From: Corynespora cassiicola
Taxonomy: Eukaryota; Ascomycota; Dothideomycetes; Pleosporales; Corynesporascaceae
Direction of reading: 5' to 3'
Assembly: GCA_022059125.1 (NCBI GenBank)
Contig: JAEUWY010000002.1
Coordinates: 5,022,001-5,086,000 of the forward strand
DNA: 64,000 nucleotides
The notes beneath the pieces were generated by a model. The model ran no database searches and had not been told where the DNA came from. It saw only the letters and a program-made list of their open reading frames with translations. Within the stretch, counting starts at the first letter, position 1, and every line of letters starts with the position of its first letter. A program made the translations under genes and the position numbers. This document shows, piece after piece, positions 1 to 11,150 of this stretch.

Positions 1-398
1 TGCATTTGACCTGAGAAGCCCCTTCGGCGGCCTTCTTCTTCGCGCTCGGCGGCGGACTGGAATCGACGAATGAGGCGGTCGTAGAGTAGAGGATCGGCTA
101 GCTCGAGCGACAAGTCTTGAAAGTACTCGGGGTGTACTTCAAGATAGCGTTTCCGCCGGTTCTTAGCCTTGAGATCCTGTGCTCGCTCCTCGCGTGCTTG
201 TCGCATAGCGTCGCGCATGTGATCACGGATGGCGTCGTCGTCTCGGGAAAGGATATCGTCGTTTCCATTGGCGCCGTCCATGTCAACGTCATCGTTTGCA
301 TCGGCCAGGGACAGACGAGCGACGGCCGACTCAGGCGCGTTGTTGGAGGGGCGGAAGACAAGCGGGACCATGGTGGGCGAGCCGGTGAGGTATGGCAT
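1..398 (-). CDS. CCDC97/DUF2052-like protein, N-terminal part (partial)
   Basis: An uninterrupted reading frame of about 132 codons enters from the left edge on the minus strand, so only the N-terminus is present. I start it at the ATG complementary to 396-398; a second in-frame Met lies nine codons later (369-371). The N-terminus is polar with an acidic stretch (DDVDMDGANGNDD), followed by a basic helical part and the segments RKRYLEVHPEYF and ELADPLLYDRLIRRFQ. These recall the CCDC97 C-terminal-like family (DUF2052), small eukaryotic proteins linked to the spliceosome; the assignment is from memory of the family pattern and is tentative. The antisense strand is also open here, but its product has no recognisable features. 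The gene shares a 514-bp upstream region with the divergent gene starting at 913. Confidence 0.55.
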   Translation of the reverse strand, partial: MPYLTGSPTMVPLVFRPSNNAPESAVARLSLADANDDVDMDGANGNDDILSRDDDAIRDHMRDAMRQAREERAQDLKAKNRRKRYLEVHPEYFQDLSLELADPLLYDRLIRRFQSAAEREEEGRRRGFSGQM

Positions 399-912
399 AA
401 TAGTATGAATTATATTGCGAGACTTAGATATGGGAGAGAGGCACTCTCAGGGGTTCATGACGGTGTAGGAAGGGTGGTGGGGGAAGAAGATGGAGGGGCA
501 TAGACATGAAGACTCGATGAGTAATTGCGCCACAGGCCGTTTTGCGCCACAGTCTTGGCAAATCTAACCCAAAACACGCGGAACGATTAGGCCCACATGC
601 CGCTCGGGTGTTTCATCCATGCCTCGAACCGTCCCGGTTCGACAACAGCTGTCCTTTGTCGTCTAATTTCGCTGAACAATCTATTCTCTTCTTTCTGTAT
701 TGTACCTTCTTCAACAACCGGTTGCCCATTGTGAACGCGGGTATCCATGTTGCGGCACAACGGACCGCAATAGCGAATAGAACATTGCCTTGGAGTTTTA
801 ATATCTGTTCTTTTTCGTTTGTACCCCGTTTCCCCGAACTCTCTTGTCAGGATACCCATTGCATGGACTCGGCCTGAGCACATCGCCTCCGAAACCACCG
901 ACGACTACCATC
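399..912. promoter_or_regulatory. Divergent intergenic region
   Basis: This lies between the minus-strand gene starting at 398 and the plus-strand gene starting at 913, so it should contain both promoters and 5' UTRs. The part from 780 to 912 is pyrimidine-rich, as is common before fungal start codons. I see no defined operator or coding exon. Confidence 0.5.
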
Positions 913-2664
913 ATGTCTACCAGGCAAAAGACTCAGAAGAAGCCCAAGGTTGCCCGGGATGCCGAGAAAGAGGCCAGGCGCCTTCCCGCGACGGCTGTCA
1001 TCAAGAATGTTGGCCGAGCAGCTGCCTTGCTCCTCATCGCAGGCATTGCCTCTCCCGTTTCCCAGCTTAACCTTTCGCCCGTCTATGGCTCTATTCCGGC
1101 CTCATTGCATCACCAGAGAGCCATGACGCTCACGGCAGTCGCAGCGTTGATCTCTCGCGGAGTGCTGAAAAAATACGTCTCCGCCAGGGCCGCTGAATTT
1201 ATCGCGGTCATTGCCTACTGGACTCCAGTCATCCAATTCCTGCTCTTCCCTTATAGCTCCAAGCTTGGCATAGAGTATGGTCCGTTGATTATTGAGGGAT
1301 TGACCTACTTTCCTCTCTTATTTCTTTCCGCATTTGCCGCCGGCGAACTCCTGGAATCCATTGACATGACCCAATGGAGCGTCCCACAATCCGTTGCAGA
1401 GGTCGTCGTGCCTACAGCGTCCTACTTCACCATTTCATCGGTGGCAAAGGTCACGAGTGCTCTCATTCCTGGATTCATCGGAACCCACATCTACTTTACG
1501 AGGATTGGACTGCAGATGCTGATCGGATCAGCCGCAGCATTTGTTACGCCATCGAGAATCATTTTGCTTGCGTTCCCAGCCATCTTACATACACTGTGGG
1601 CAAACCCCCACCATCCCTCAGACCACGCTTTCGTCAAGGCCAATGCTACGCTCTTCGATAATCACAACTATACCCTCCTTGCCCGCCAGGAATCTGTGAC
1701 TGGGTACGTCTCCGTCCTCGAAAATGTCGACGACAGCGCTTTTCGCATCCTCCGTTGCGATCACTCTCTCCTCGGTGGAGAATGGCTCGTGACGCCTGCC
1801 GCCTGGAAAAAGGGTCAGAGGCAGCGAGAGACCATCTTCTCAGTCTTTGTGATGCTGGAAGCTGTCCGCCTTATCGAGCCCACAGAATCTTCCGATGTCG
1901 AAGTCATCCCTGATTCTCAAAAGTCTGCCCTGAATATCGGTCTCGGAATCGGCACTGCTCCCAACGCGCTCATGTCTCACAAGATCAACACTACCATTGT
2001 CGAGCTTGATCCGGTTGTGCATCATTACGCCACCAAGTTCTTCAACCTCAACCCTAATCATACTGCCGTCATTGACGATGCGGTCTCATACGTGTCTACA
2101 AAGTCTATTTCGAGCCCCGGTTCATTCCACTACATCATTCACGATGTCTTCACTGGCGGTGCTGAGCCCGTCTATCTCTTCACTCAAGAGTTTATGAAGG
2201 GCCTGTATGACCTTCTCACCGAGGATGGTGTCATTGCTATCAATTACGCAGGCGACATGGCTCTCGACTCGACCCGCCTGGCGCTTAACACTATTCACTC
2301 CGTCTTCCCCGCCTGCCGTATCTACCGGGATGCTCTTCCCGCCGAGGACTTGAAACCCGGCGATCCAGACTTTATCAACATGATTTTGCTGTGTGTCAAG
2401 AACGACCATGGCCAGGGCAAGCGCGCAGTCAAGTTCAGGGAAGCCGGCCCAGAAGACTGGAAGGGCAGCATTGCGAGACACAGGTTTCTTCAGCCACAAG
2501 ACGATCACGAAATCACCTATGACTATGTACCACCAGAGCAGGGCGGCAAGATCATGACGACAGCTGATGTCAGTGAGCTCGAAAAGTACCACAAGACAGG
2601 TGCCGTGAATCATTGGAAAATCATGCGAACAGTGCTCCCGACTGGCGTGTGGGAGACTTGGTAG
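913..2664 (+). CDS. Membrane-fused spermidine/spermine synthase-like protein
   Basis: This single-exon gene encodes 583 residues. An ATG 69 bp upstream (844) is in frame, but the intervening residues look like translated leader, whereas the ATG at 913 opens a Lys/Arg-rich cytosolic N-terminus. Residues about 35-235 hold several hydrophobic segments, for example EFIAVIAYWTPVIQFLLF and MLIGSAAAFVTPSRIILLAF. From about residue 280 a soluble class I methyltransferase fold of the spermidine-synthase type follows, with the nucleotide-binding motif NIGLGIGTAP near 341 and the acidic motif TIVELDPVVHHYA after it. Family knowledge: such proteins join a multi-pass membrane domain to an aminopropyltransferase-like domain, and their substrate is generally unproven. 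Polyamine synthesis is therefore a possibility and not a conclusion. A candidate poly(A) signal AATAAA lies at 2827-2832. Confidence 0.8.
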   Translation: MSTRQKTQKKPKVARDAEKEARRLPATAVIKNVGRAAALLLIAGIASPVSQLNLSPVYGSIPASLHHQRAMTLTAVAALISRGVLKKYVSARAAEFIAVIAYWTPVIQFLLFPYSSKLGIEYGPLIIEGLTYFPLLFLSAFAAGELLESIDMTQWSVPQSVAEVVVPTASYFTISSVAKVTSALIPGFIGTHIYFTRIGLQMLIGSAAAFVTPSRIILLAFPAILHTLWANPHHPSDHAFVKANATLFDNHNYTLLARQESVTGYVSVLENVDDSAFRILRCDHSLLGGEWLVTPAAWKKGQRQRETIFSVFVMLEAVRLIEPTESSDVEVIPDSQKSALNIGLGIGTAPNALMSHKINTTIVELDPVVHHYATKFFNLNPNHTAVIDDAVSYVSTKSISSPGSFHYIIHDVFTGGAEPVYLFTQEFMKGLYDLLTEDGVIAINYAGDMALDSTRLALNTIHSVFPACRIYRDALPAEDLKPGDPDFINMILLCVKNDHGQGKRAVKFREAGPEDWKGSIARHRFLQPQDDHEITYDYVPPEQGGKIMTTADVSELEKYHKTGAVNHWKIMRTVLPTGVWETW

Positions 2665-3193
2665 ATATCAAATTTGGCTTTGCATATAAGTGGAAAGTGA
2701 GCGAGAGTTTTTAAGTTGAAGGTGATTCTGTAAATATTCAATTTGATGGAATTTTGGCAGGCTAAAATACCGAAGTCGTTGAATGCTGGAGATCAAAGTT
2801 ATACCACTTTTCATACCTCGTCCCTTAATAAAAGTGATATGCCTCAGGTACTGGGTCTCGAGGTGATTTCTGTAATGTAATGGTGCTTTCTGCTAAGAGT
2901 GGCAGGTCCGTGGATTCTAGACCAACGCTCAACCAAATCGAGGACTGACATAGAGAGGCTTCCGTTCTTAGGAACTATCAAAATAATACTGATCGCACAT
3001 GCCACAACTCGATAGCCCCACCACTCTCACGAGACTTGTGCCTTCCCATAGTTTCTTGTGTTTGAGGTCTGTCTGCATTCCAGTCTCACCTTTTCAATTT
3101 CTTCACATCATATCCAATCGCTAAAGCTAGTTCTAGTCACAGCATCGTCTATTCTGCAACCTATAAAACAATTGACGACTAAAAAATCCCACC
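2665..3193. other. Intergenic region
   Basis: It carries the 3' region of the upstream gene, with an AATAAA at 2827, and the promoter of the gene at 3194. A TATAAAA string at 3162-3168 lies close to the start codon. No exon is recognisable. Confidence 0.4.
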
Positions 3194-4429
3194 ATGGAAC
3201 CCCTTCCACCCAGGAAGAGTCCTGGGGACGGTCCGACATCCTCCCCCTCGTCTCAGGAAGAGCCGAACTCACAGTTGAAACAAACAAGCAACTCTCCTTT
3301 ATCAGCCGGGACGGATACACCCCACGCATCAAATCTTACAAATACTCCCAAAAACTTCTCCCGACCAAACCCAACAGTCCACAGCTCCAGCCCTCTTCGT
3401 CACAGTACACTGCCACCAACGACTCGATCCAGCGTGCCCCCAAGCCTTGCACCCCAGGCCGCTCCTCCGCCCAAAGACGCCCTCAAAAAATTGCTGGATG
3501 ACTTCGAAGCCCGCCTAAACGTACGCTCCGAAAAACTGCACAAGATTTTTGACACGCTGCCCACACTACCCACGTTGCCATTGCTACCCTCGTTCAGCAA
3601 GCTCTCAACCCTCAAGCAGTCCAGCTCAGACGAGCCGCTGTCTTCCAGCTCGGCCAGGCCCCGCAAACCCACCTTGGTGCAGAAGAAAAAACAGGACCAC
3701 TTGAGCCGCAAGGTGAAACGGTATCTCAGCACGCCAGTGCGCAGACCGAATACAGTGGAGCCCGCGCCGCCCATCGAGGACCTGGATGACAGGATGGAGG
3801 TAGGGGGCAGCGATGCGGATGACGCGGAAGACGAACCGCTGTGGGACAATCCGGGTGTTAAAGATGCGCGTTCACTGCATGCCTGGCTCCATGACGAACT
3901 TTCCGATCAGGACGTCTTGAAGAAGATACTAAATTTGTATCGCGAGCTTTTGGCGCTACATGCCGGTATTAGTGTCTTCAATGCCAACAATGTCAATATG
4001 CCGCGTATCGGGAATGGCAAGGAAGCGCTGGCGGCCAAGGTCCTCGGCGAGGATATGGTATTTGGTATGATGCAGCTCAGGAATTTGGCGCGGAAGATTG
4101 ATAGCGTGAGGATGAAGTTTGGTGGTGCGGTGGCGGGGTGGGAGGACGAAGAGGATCCGATGTGGATGATCTTGGATGAGCAGGCACAGTGGCATGCTGA
4201 GAGGAACGAAGATAGACTGACGAAGAAGGGGAGAGGAAGGAAGAAGAAGCAAGGGGTGGTGTCGAAGGAGGCGTCTAGTGATGGGAAAGACGAGGATACG
4301 AAGGTGCCGAAATTGACAGAAGAAGCAGTTCCAAAAGGCAGCGTGGAAGAAAAGAAAAATGAGGTTATGGAGGACACTCCGAAAGACAGCGTGGAAGAAA
4401 AGAAAGATGAGGTCATGGAGGACGCATAG
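3194..4429 (+). CDS. Uncharacterised charged low-complexity protein
   Basis: This single-exon frame of 411 codons begins at an ATG in the favourable context CCACCATGG. I do not recognise the family. Residues 1-95 are Ser/Pro/Thr-rich and probably disordered. Residues about 100-190 are basic (RKPTLVQKKKQDHLSRKVKR). A more regular alpha-helical part, about 215-335, contains LHAWLHDELSDQDVLKKIL and WMILDEQAQWHAERNEDR and is the likeliest folded domain. After a lysine-rich patch (KKGRGRKKK, nuclear-signal-like) the C-terminus carries two near-identical copies of VEEKK(N/D)EVMED. The C-terminal repeat makes the opposite strand open too, giving false antisense frames. The gene converges on the acyl-CoA synthetase gene with 138 bp between their stop codons. 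Confidence 0.7.
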   Translation: MEPLPPRKSPGDGPTSSPSSQEEPNSQLKQTSNSPLSAGTDTPHASNLTNTPKNFSRPNPTVHSSSPLRHSTLPPTTRSSVPPSLAPQAAPPPKDALKKLLDDFEARLNVRSEKLHKIFDTLPTLPTLPLLPSFSKLSTLKQSSSDEPLSSSSARPRKPTLVQKKKQDHLSRKVKRYLSTPVRRPNTVEPAPPIEDLDDRMEVGGSDADDAEDEPLWDNPGVKDARSLHAWLHDELSDQDVLKKILNLYRELLALHAGISVFNANNVNMPRIGNGKEALAAKVLGEDMVFGMMQLRNLARKIDSVRMKFGGAVAGWEDEEDPMWMILDEQAQWHAERNEDRLTKKGRGRKKKQGVVSKEASSDGKDEDTKVPKLTEEAVPKGSVEEKKNEVMEDTPKDSVEEKKDEVMEDA

Positions 4430-4567
4430 ACGAGTGAGACCATGGATGCGACTTGAACATGGGATATATCAATCGTTGTTTAGTGTAATGGGTACTATTC
4501 TTCTGTACTCTGTGCCCAGAAATTCTTATCCAACAGAGTTCTTGGAAGTGTCCTTGATACTTTATGC

Positions 4568-6909
4568 TCAATCCAATCCCTTTCCTTCTCTAATTAGGTC
4601 CAGCCCCAACTCTTTGAGCTTAAACTTTTGGATTTTTCCACTTGCAGTCTTTGGATATCCGTCGACCCAAAACACATACTTTGGCACTGGAATCCCGTTA
4701 GCGATTGCTTAGTTCAGGTTTGGTAAAGAGACCATCAGCCAGCTCCCGGAATCCAAGGAAACACTGAGAGCCCCATCAAGAGCAATCGAGGAAAACATAC
4801 CTAGATGGTGACTCAACTTCCCCCTGACCCACTCCCTCACCTCTCCCCCAGTCAGCTCCACCCTTTCACGCCTTACAATAAACGCCGCAACAACCTCCCC
4901 GTACCTCTCATCCGGCACTCCGCAAACGCTCACCTCACCCACCCCCGGATGCGCAAACAGGCAATTCTCCACCTCGAGCGGATGAATATTCTCGCCCCCC
5001 TTGATAATCAAATCCTTGATCCTACCCGTAATCTTGACATACCCCTCGTCGTCAATCTCGGCCTCATCGCCCGTGTGCATCCACATGACGCCCTCGTCGT
5101 CCGGGACCAGCACCTCGGCCGTGCGCTCCGCATCGCCCCAGTACCCCTTCATGAGCAGGTACCCCGAGACGGCGAGCTCGCCGCGCTGATTGATATCAAG
5201 CGTGCGCGTCCAGTCCGCCGGATCGACGACCTTGGTGCGGACGTGCGGGAGGGGGCGGCCGACGGTGTTGATGCGCTTGTCGAGCGGGTCCGTCGTGGTG
5301 GTCATTGCGGACACGGGCGACGTCTCCGTCATGCCGTAGCAGATTGTGAGGTCGGTGAGGTTGAGAACCGAGTGCAGTTTGCGCATGAGCTCGGCGGGGA
5401 TGGAGGACCCGGCGGCGATGCCGGTGCGGAGGTGCTGGAAGCCCGAGTAGGGCACCGTGTTGTTGGCGAGGAGGTCGAGTTCGGCGACGAACATGGTGGG
5501 GACGCCGTAGAGGGCGGTGCAGGCGTGGGCTTGGACGGATTGCAGGGTGAGGAGCGGGTTGAAGGCTTCGGAGGGGAAGACTATGCTGGAGCCATGCGTG
5601 GCGGTTGCCATGTAGCCTAGGATGCTGCCGAAGCAGCTGAAGGTGGGAATCAGCTGGATGGACTTGGGATGGTAAGAAGGGGACGGGGAATTACTGGAAT
5701 AATGGCGGTGGGCAGCACACCACGTCCTTTTCTGTCAACAGCATCCTCTCTCCGATAAACCATCCATTGTTCAAGATACTCCGATGTGTTAGACAGGCCG
5801 CTTTGGGCATACTCGTTGTGCCGGATGTAAACTGGATATTCACCACTTCATCGTTGTTGAGACCTTGATTCTCCAATGATCTTCCCTGGCTCTCTCCGAC
5901 TTGTGATACGTCTTCATACTTTGTTGTACTTTTATAGTCCCGCAAATTCACCCTACCTTCAGAGTTATCCACAACAATGATTCTCTGGAGCGAGGGCACC
6001 AGCTCCGATTCCAATCTTGAACCCGCGATATTCGGTACCAGATGCGTGAGGAGTGGGATGTTTGAACGGGGAGGTTTTCGCGGGAGATTCGTCTCGGCGC
6101 CGATGAGCAGGTGTGAAGCTGAGAGATGTGTGAGTGCGGATAAAACCTGCGGCGCATTAAAGGCGGGATTGAGAGGAACCTGTACGTCGCGTCAGCTAAC
6201 CATCCACGCCTTGGAACATCTCCCTCCCATGGCTTTTACCAATGCCTAGTTTGAGGAAATCCACCTACCAAGATAGCCCCCAATTTGAACAAGGCATACG
6301 TTGCCTGCCCTGATCAGCACCCATCTTCCATCTTCCCGCTCTCAAAACTCCATACCGTAGCATATTCGACATTGTTCCCCAACGACACAGCAACCCTATC
6401 CCCCTTCCTCACCCCCTCCGCCATCAACCCTCTCGCCAGCGCATTCGACGCGCGATCCAACTCCTCATACGAAAGCGTCCTCCGCTGATGATGCGATATA
6501 ACCCTACCACCCATCAATTAGCAAACACTCTAGCAGCCAATCCCCTCAATTGCCCCAATCCTCCCCTCCCCCACCAGAAAGAGAGAAAAAAAAAACGACT
6601 CACGCATCCCTATCCCCAAACCTCCGCACCACACCCTCAAAATGCTCCGGAACCGTACTCTCGAGAAGCGGCGGCTACACAGCCCGTCAGTCCATTCCGC
6701 TCCAACCTCCCAGCGCGACCATTCCAGGCAGGCAGGATACATACCTCCCCCACCCCCTCGCTAACCGCCCCCGTCGCCCTCCTCGCCCTCGCTCTCGCGC
6801 TGCTCGTCGTGCTCCCAAACCCCCTCCTCCTCCCAAGCACGCGCATCGCTCGCCGCGCCAACATCCCAGCAATCCAAAACGACGTATCCCCTTTTGCAAG
6901 GCCTAGCAC
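4568..6909 (-). CDS. Acyl-CoA synthetase (AMP-binding, ACSF2-like, mitochondrial-type leader)
   Basis: Seven exons (6909-6745, 6674-6604, 6503-6356, 6304-6269, 6179-5695, 5636-4801, 4686-4568) sum to 1860 nt and give 619 residues, close to the 615 of human ACSF2. The enzyme should adenylate a fatty acid and transfer it to CoA. The adenylation P-loop [10 protein letters not shown] lies near residue 260, followed by [23 protein letters not shown] (A5 region), [20 protein letters not shown] (A7/A8, with the conserved TGD) and, in the last exon, [13 protein letters not shown] with the catalytic lysine of A10. The Arg-rich N-terminus without acidic residues ([14 protein letters not shown]) resembles a mitochondrial presequence. 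Met16 (6864) starts that segment directly and is an alternative start. All introns use GT-AG, and joined codons such as [14 protein letters not shown] restore family consensus across the junctions. Confidence 0.9.
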
Positions 6910-7225
6910 TCGCCCCTAAACAAGAAACAGATGCTCTTGGGAGCTACTACAGGGAGTGGAGAAGCTGCAGAGCGGTAGAGCGGTAGAAAGGGACTGTCTA
7001 GCTAGCCAGCCATCCATCCATTCATGCCCGCATGCACGTCGACGCAACGTAACGTTGCCCTACCACCCGCGGCTTGCCTCGGCCTGGCAGCTCGGGAATT
7101 GCGGGGTAGCTCCGTCGGCGGCGGCGGCGGTGCACGTCCCGCGCGCGAACTTGGGGGCTGCAGGGGCGCGGGCGACGGCGCGGATGGACGGACGGGGGCG
7201 CTAGTTTTTTTTTTTGCTGTGGTGT

Positions 7226-7250
7226 GGTACGGTACGGTGCGGTGCGGTGC
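7226..7250. repeat. Pentanucleotide microsatellite (GGTAC/GGTGC)
   Basis: Two GGTAC units are followed by three GGTGC units in direct tandem. Degenerate GGGACGGT-type copies continue around 7265-7325. Confidence 0.7.
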
Positions 7251-7590
7251 GGTTTGGTAGCGAGATGGGACGGTTACGCCGACGGCGGGACGGTGTCGGT
7301 GATGGGATGGGACGGTACGGTACGGCGACGAGCAGAGCAGAGCAGAGCCTCACACAACGGTTGTATACTCACTCCTCCGGCAACGACAGGTGATGATGGT
7401 TCCAACAAAGGGCTTGCTGGCGAACGAGTACATATCCAGACGATGCTGATGTTGCTAACTTCCACCCACGCCCACCCTTCCTCCAAAGGAAAAACATAAA
7501 GACACCTTAAGATAACAAGCCCATGATACAAACCCCCAAGACTCCGCAAAGAAAAGAGACACCCCGCTATCATCAATGCTGATTGACTGA

Positions 7591-7622
7591 ACTGGAACTG
7601 GGACTGGGACTGGGACTGGACT
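7591..7622. repeat. Hexanucleotide microsatellite (GGGACT)n
   Basis: About four to five direct copies of a GGGACT-like unit lie immediately downstream of the Rab-GAP stop codon, within its probable 3' UTR. Confidence 0.7.
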
Positions 7623-7627
7623 GCCTA

Positions 7628-10600
7628 CTACCGCTCAAACTCTAACACCTTCCTACTGGCATCACTCGCACTCCTGTTCCTCCCCGTCTGAATCTCTCCG
7701 CCGCCCCCGCTGGATGGGCCCCCCGGGCTCAAAAGATTCGGCGCATCCCCTTTGGACGTATCCACGCCCGCCGTCTCAGCTCCCTCTAGCAAATCCGCAT
7801 CCTTTGCGTCTTCTTCTTCATCCTCCTCCTCGCGGCCATGCTTGGCCTCCTTATCCATCTCCTTCTGCGCCTCGTCCATCCTGCGGCGGACCTCGGCCGC
7901 GACGCGCATCCCATCGCTGACAATGTTGTCGAGCATGCCGCGCAGACCCTTTCCGGGGGGCACGACGCCCGCGCCCGCGCCGCCGACGACGCCACCCATT
8001 CCCGACGTCGCGGCCGCCATCTGCTTGCCGGCATTGGAGAAGGTGGTCAAGTTCGACGAGCTGGACGCTTGGGACAGGAGCGGCGTGTCGGCAAGGCGGA
8101 ACGACGACGAGAAGCCCACCTCGAAGAACTGCTCGAGCATCTCGTCGGCCAGGATGACCATGCGGAACGTGGGCAGCGTGATGTGCAGCGGCTTGTTGGG
8201 ATCTAGCGCGAGATTGGCCGCCTGTGCTTTTTCTGTTCTGCCAGAAGCGGACTCTGTTGACGTGTTCGTCTCGGTCGGGCTGAGCGGATCGGTATTCGAG
8301 GGCACTGGCGATAGAGGGTTCTTTTCGTGCTTCGGAGACGAAACGTTGGCCGGCTTAGGCGCCGTGGGGGTCGTGGGCTCAGATCCGAAATCTATGAGAT
8401 CGTCCTCGTCACCGCCTCCGATGGCAAACTTGTCGAGCTCGTCCTTTGCTTCTTCCACCTCCTGGCCGCCCTGGTTCGAGGGGTGATCTGGATCAGCGTA
8501 CTCGAAACACCGTCGAATAAACGAAGACACGCTGTTCAAGAACTGCTCATCCTTGTTCCCTCTTTCCGGGCTACCGCTCACGTCCAGCATCGACGGTGAT
8601 GGACTTATCGAATCGAGGCCTCGTCTTGATAGGAAGAGAAGTGCCTCCGAAATCCTCAAGATACCTTCGCGGTCTACCTTTCCGTCGCCATCATCGTCGT
8701 AGAGTTCGAAGAAGTAGCTAATGTTGGACATGATGTCCTTGGAGCCCTTGACGTGTGCGAACCCAGTGACCACGTTCTGCAGCGACAAGGTGTCGTTCAT
8801 GTCCACGTCCCACTTCCTGAACAGGCGCTTCATGAAATCGTGATCTGCCGGCTCTGGCCCGGTGCCCCACGGCGACATGGGTGGTCGATTCCTGAAGCTA
8901 TTCCCAAAGTATGAGTGGGGAGAATGCGTGCCATTGGATTCGGGCGGCGAGCTGGGCGAATCCGTAATGGCCCATTTTGAGATGCCTTTGCAGTTAGCAT
9001 GCCGTATTGGTGGTAGGCACGGAGAATAAAGGACTCACCAGCCAAGAATTCCCTAAATGCATCGTAGTCCATCTGCGTGGGACTCGGACCAAGAGCCACT
9101 CTGCCTCTCTCAACGCTCTCACCCGCAAATCCGCTGACAATCTGCGAGGCGCGCGATCTTCCGGCTTTTGCTTTTCTGTCCGCCTCCTGTTGCATAATCT
9201 CAGCCCGTTGCTGGCGTTCATACAACACGAGGTAGAATTTATCGTACAAGAAGCCCAAGTCGTTGGGGCTTAGCTTCTTGCTGTCCGGGCCAAGATTCCT
9301 TATGGAGGTGCGCTTGGTGAAGTTTTCAATGTTCTCGAGCACAGCATCCTTGTGCTTGGCCCGCTGCTCGGAAATGGTGTTTTGGGTTATGCCAGCAAAC
9401 TCTTTAAAGGCAACGACCATGAGCTCTTGGAATCTAGTCACGGCCCGAAGTTTGGGATTCTCCGACTTGGGATGGGCAGACTCGTCTAATCTTGCAAAAT
9501 ACGATTTCAACACGGAGATGAAGGTGCCATCATCGGTAGCATCGAGCAGTTCTTCTCCGTTGATGCGCAGAATGGCCAGTCCGATCTGGAACAGGACCTT
9601 GGGGCCTTCGAGGAAGAAGACGTCGAGGACGCGAAAGGCAAAAATCAAGGGCATGGAGTTGATATATAGTGACAGGAACCACGGCAACGACACGACAGAT
9701 AGCTGAATGTCGGACTTGACCAGGTGGTCCCAGAGAATAGGCATGGTCTTCTCGACGAGCGACTCAAACACGCGTTGGTCCAGCAAAGTCCCGTACATGG
9801 TTGTGGAGTAGTATCCTGGAAGGAGCCGATCACACAAAACAGATAGCAAAAAGAAAGCCTGAGGTTCCGACATGTAGCTAGGTGGGTCAGAGCTTGCTGT
9901 TGGACGACATCAAGAGGAAGCACGTACATGAGTAGGGCTGCCACGACGATGTTCATGGCCTGGCAGTAGCCCACCTCCTCGTTGGTCCAGCTGTAGGCAG
10001 TCAATACCCTTCGCAATCGGCCGATTCCCTCTTCGCTCTGGAAGCCGGGGTACTCTGGCAAGCTCCGGTTGAGATCTTTTTCAATCTCGTCTATGGCCAA
10101 AGACTCCTGCCCAGAGTACTTTGCCAGCGTCTCGGTATATAGTTTGGGGTTTTGTAAGCGCAAAAAGAAGGATCCCGACGTGAGCTCCCATATCTCGCCT
10201 CGCAATCTGTTTGGTAGACCGACGCGGATCAGCTTGTGGAACGTGGGTTGCCTGACGAGCGTTGCACTCCGACCGTTCTCTATGACTGCCTGTCAGTGTT
10301 TGGTCGCGTGCAAGAGGTTCTCTCACGCCCTACCTCGAAGGTATTCCTTCCATAATCTGATTTTTGTTGCGTCCCTCAGCTTGCGAGCGTTTCCCGGGTA
10401 TCTAAACACCATGCCAAGACCGGTGTCTGGGTGTTCCCTTGCTGGCTTGGCCACTTCCCCGCCTGCCTTCTTCTTGTTGTTGTCGTCGTCGAAGTTGAGC
10501 AGATATTCCGAGTAGCAGTCGGCAACGACGGAGCGGAGGTTCTCGACCTCCTTGACGCCCTCGCGCAGGCCCTTCTTGAGCCCGTCGCAGAAGCGCTCGC

Positions 10601-11150
10601 ACTGGGGGCGGCTGCCGGCGAGCTGGATGGTCAGCTTCTGGCCGCTGGGGACCTTTGACTTTGCGTCGGGGGTGCCATTCCAGGTGGTGATGGCCAGGGC
10701 GAACATGTAGCTCTGGCTGTGCAGGCGCTCGACGCGGCGGATGGCGCACAGCGGCAGGGTGAAGCCATTCCCGGCGGGACCAGCACCATGGGTCTGGCCG
10801 GTGAAGCTGCTGGCGGAGCTCAGGCTGGCGGAGCTGAGGAAACTGGAGCCCTGGGTGGAGAAGCAGAGGTACTGCTCGCTCAGATGCAGCTTGCCGACAT
10901 AGTGGTTGCCCTGGCCGCGGTCCTTCTCGGGGGATGTGACGTCGCCATCGCCCCTCGTCGAATGGTGGGGGGAGAGGGTGAGTTCGGCGGTGATCTCCTG
11001 CAGTGGCGACTGCGAGTCGGGGAGCCTGAACTGATGGCGGAAAAGGGCGGCTTTGGGGGGTCTGCGGTCGGACGAGGTAGGGCCGGCGATGTTGAGGGTG
11101 GGTTCGATGAACTGCTGGGCCTTTTGCACGAGGTTCCCGAGGTTGAACAT
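7628..11150 (-). CDS. GRAM-TBC-EF-hand Rab GTPase-activating protein
   Basis: Four exons (11150-10334, 10279-9928, 9877-9039, 8985-7628) sum to 3366 nt, giving 1121 residues. Order of parts: an N-terminal GRAM/PH-like region (about 35-230), a TBC domain (about 290-510), an EF-hand region (about 640-790) and a disordered acidic tail. The TBC domain has both catalytic fingers: the arginine finger in EKDLNRS (R344) and the glutamine finger in GYCQAMN (Q379). EF loops are seen at about 729-740 and 766-777 ([12 protein letters not shown], nearly canonical). Family knowledge: proteins with this order, such as yeast Gyp2/Mdr1-type and TBC1D8/9-type proteins, stimulate GTP hydrolysis on Rab GTPases in membrane traffic. 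Introns are 50-54 bp. The tail is rich in glycine, lysine and glutamate and probably unstructured. Confidence 0.92.

Larger units (their letters stand above)
6910..7627. other. Intergenic region with simple repeats
   Basis: This is the upstream region of the acyl-CoA synthetase gene and the 3' flank of the Rab-GAP gene. It contains a poly-T tract (7206-7215), a (GGTAC/GGTGC)n run at 7226-7250 and a (GGGACT)n run near 7591-7622. No coding exon is supported. Confidence 0.4.

Noticed and set aside
4805..5620. A 271-codon frame antisense to the acyl-CoA synthetase
   Set aside because: The opposite strand encodes conserved adenylation motifs here, so this frame is a shadow of GC-rich codons.
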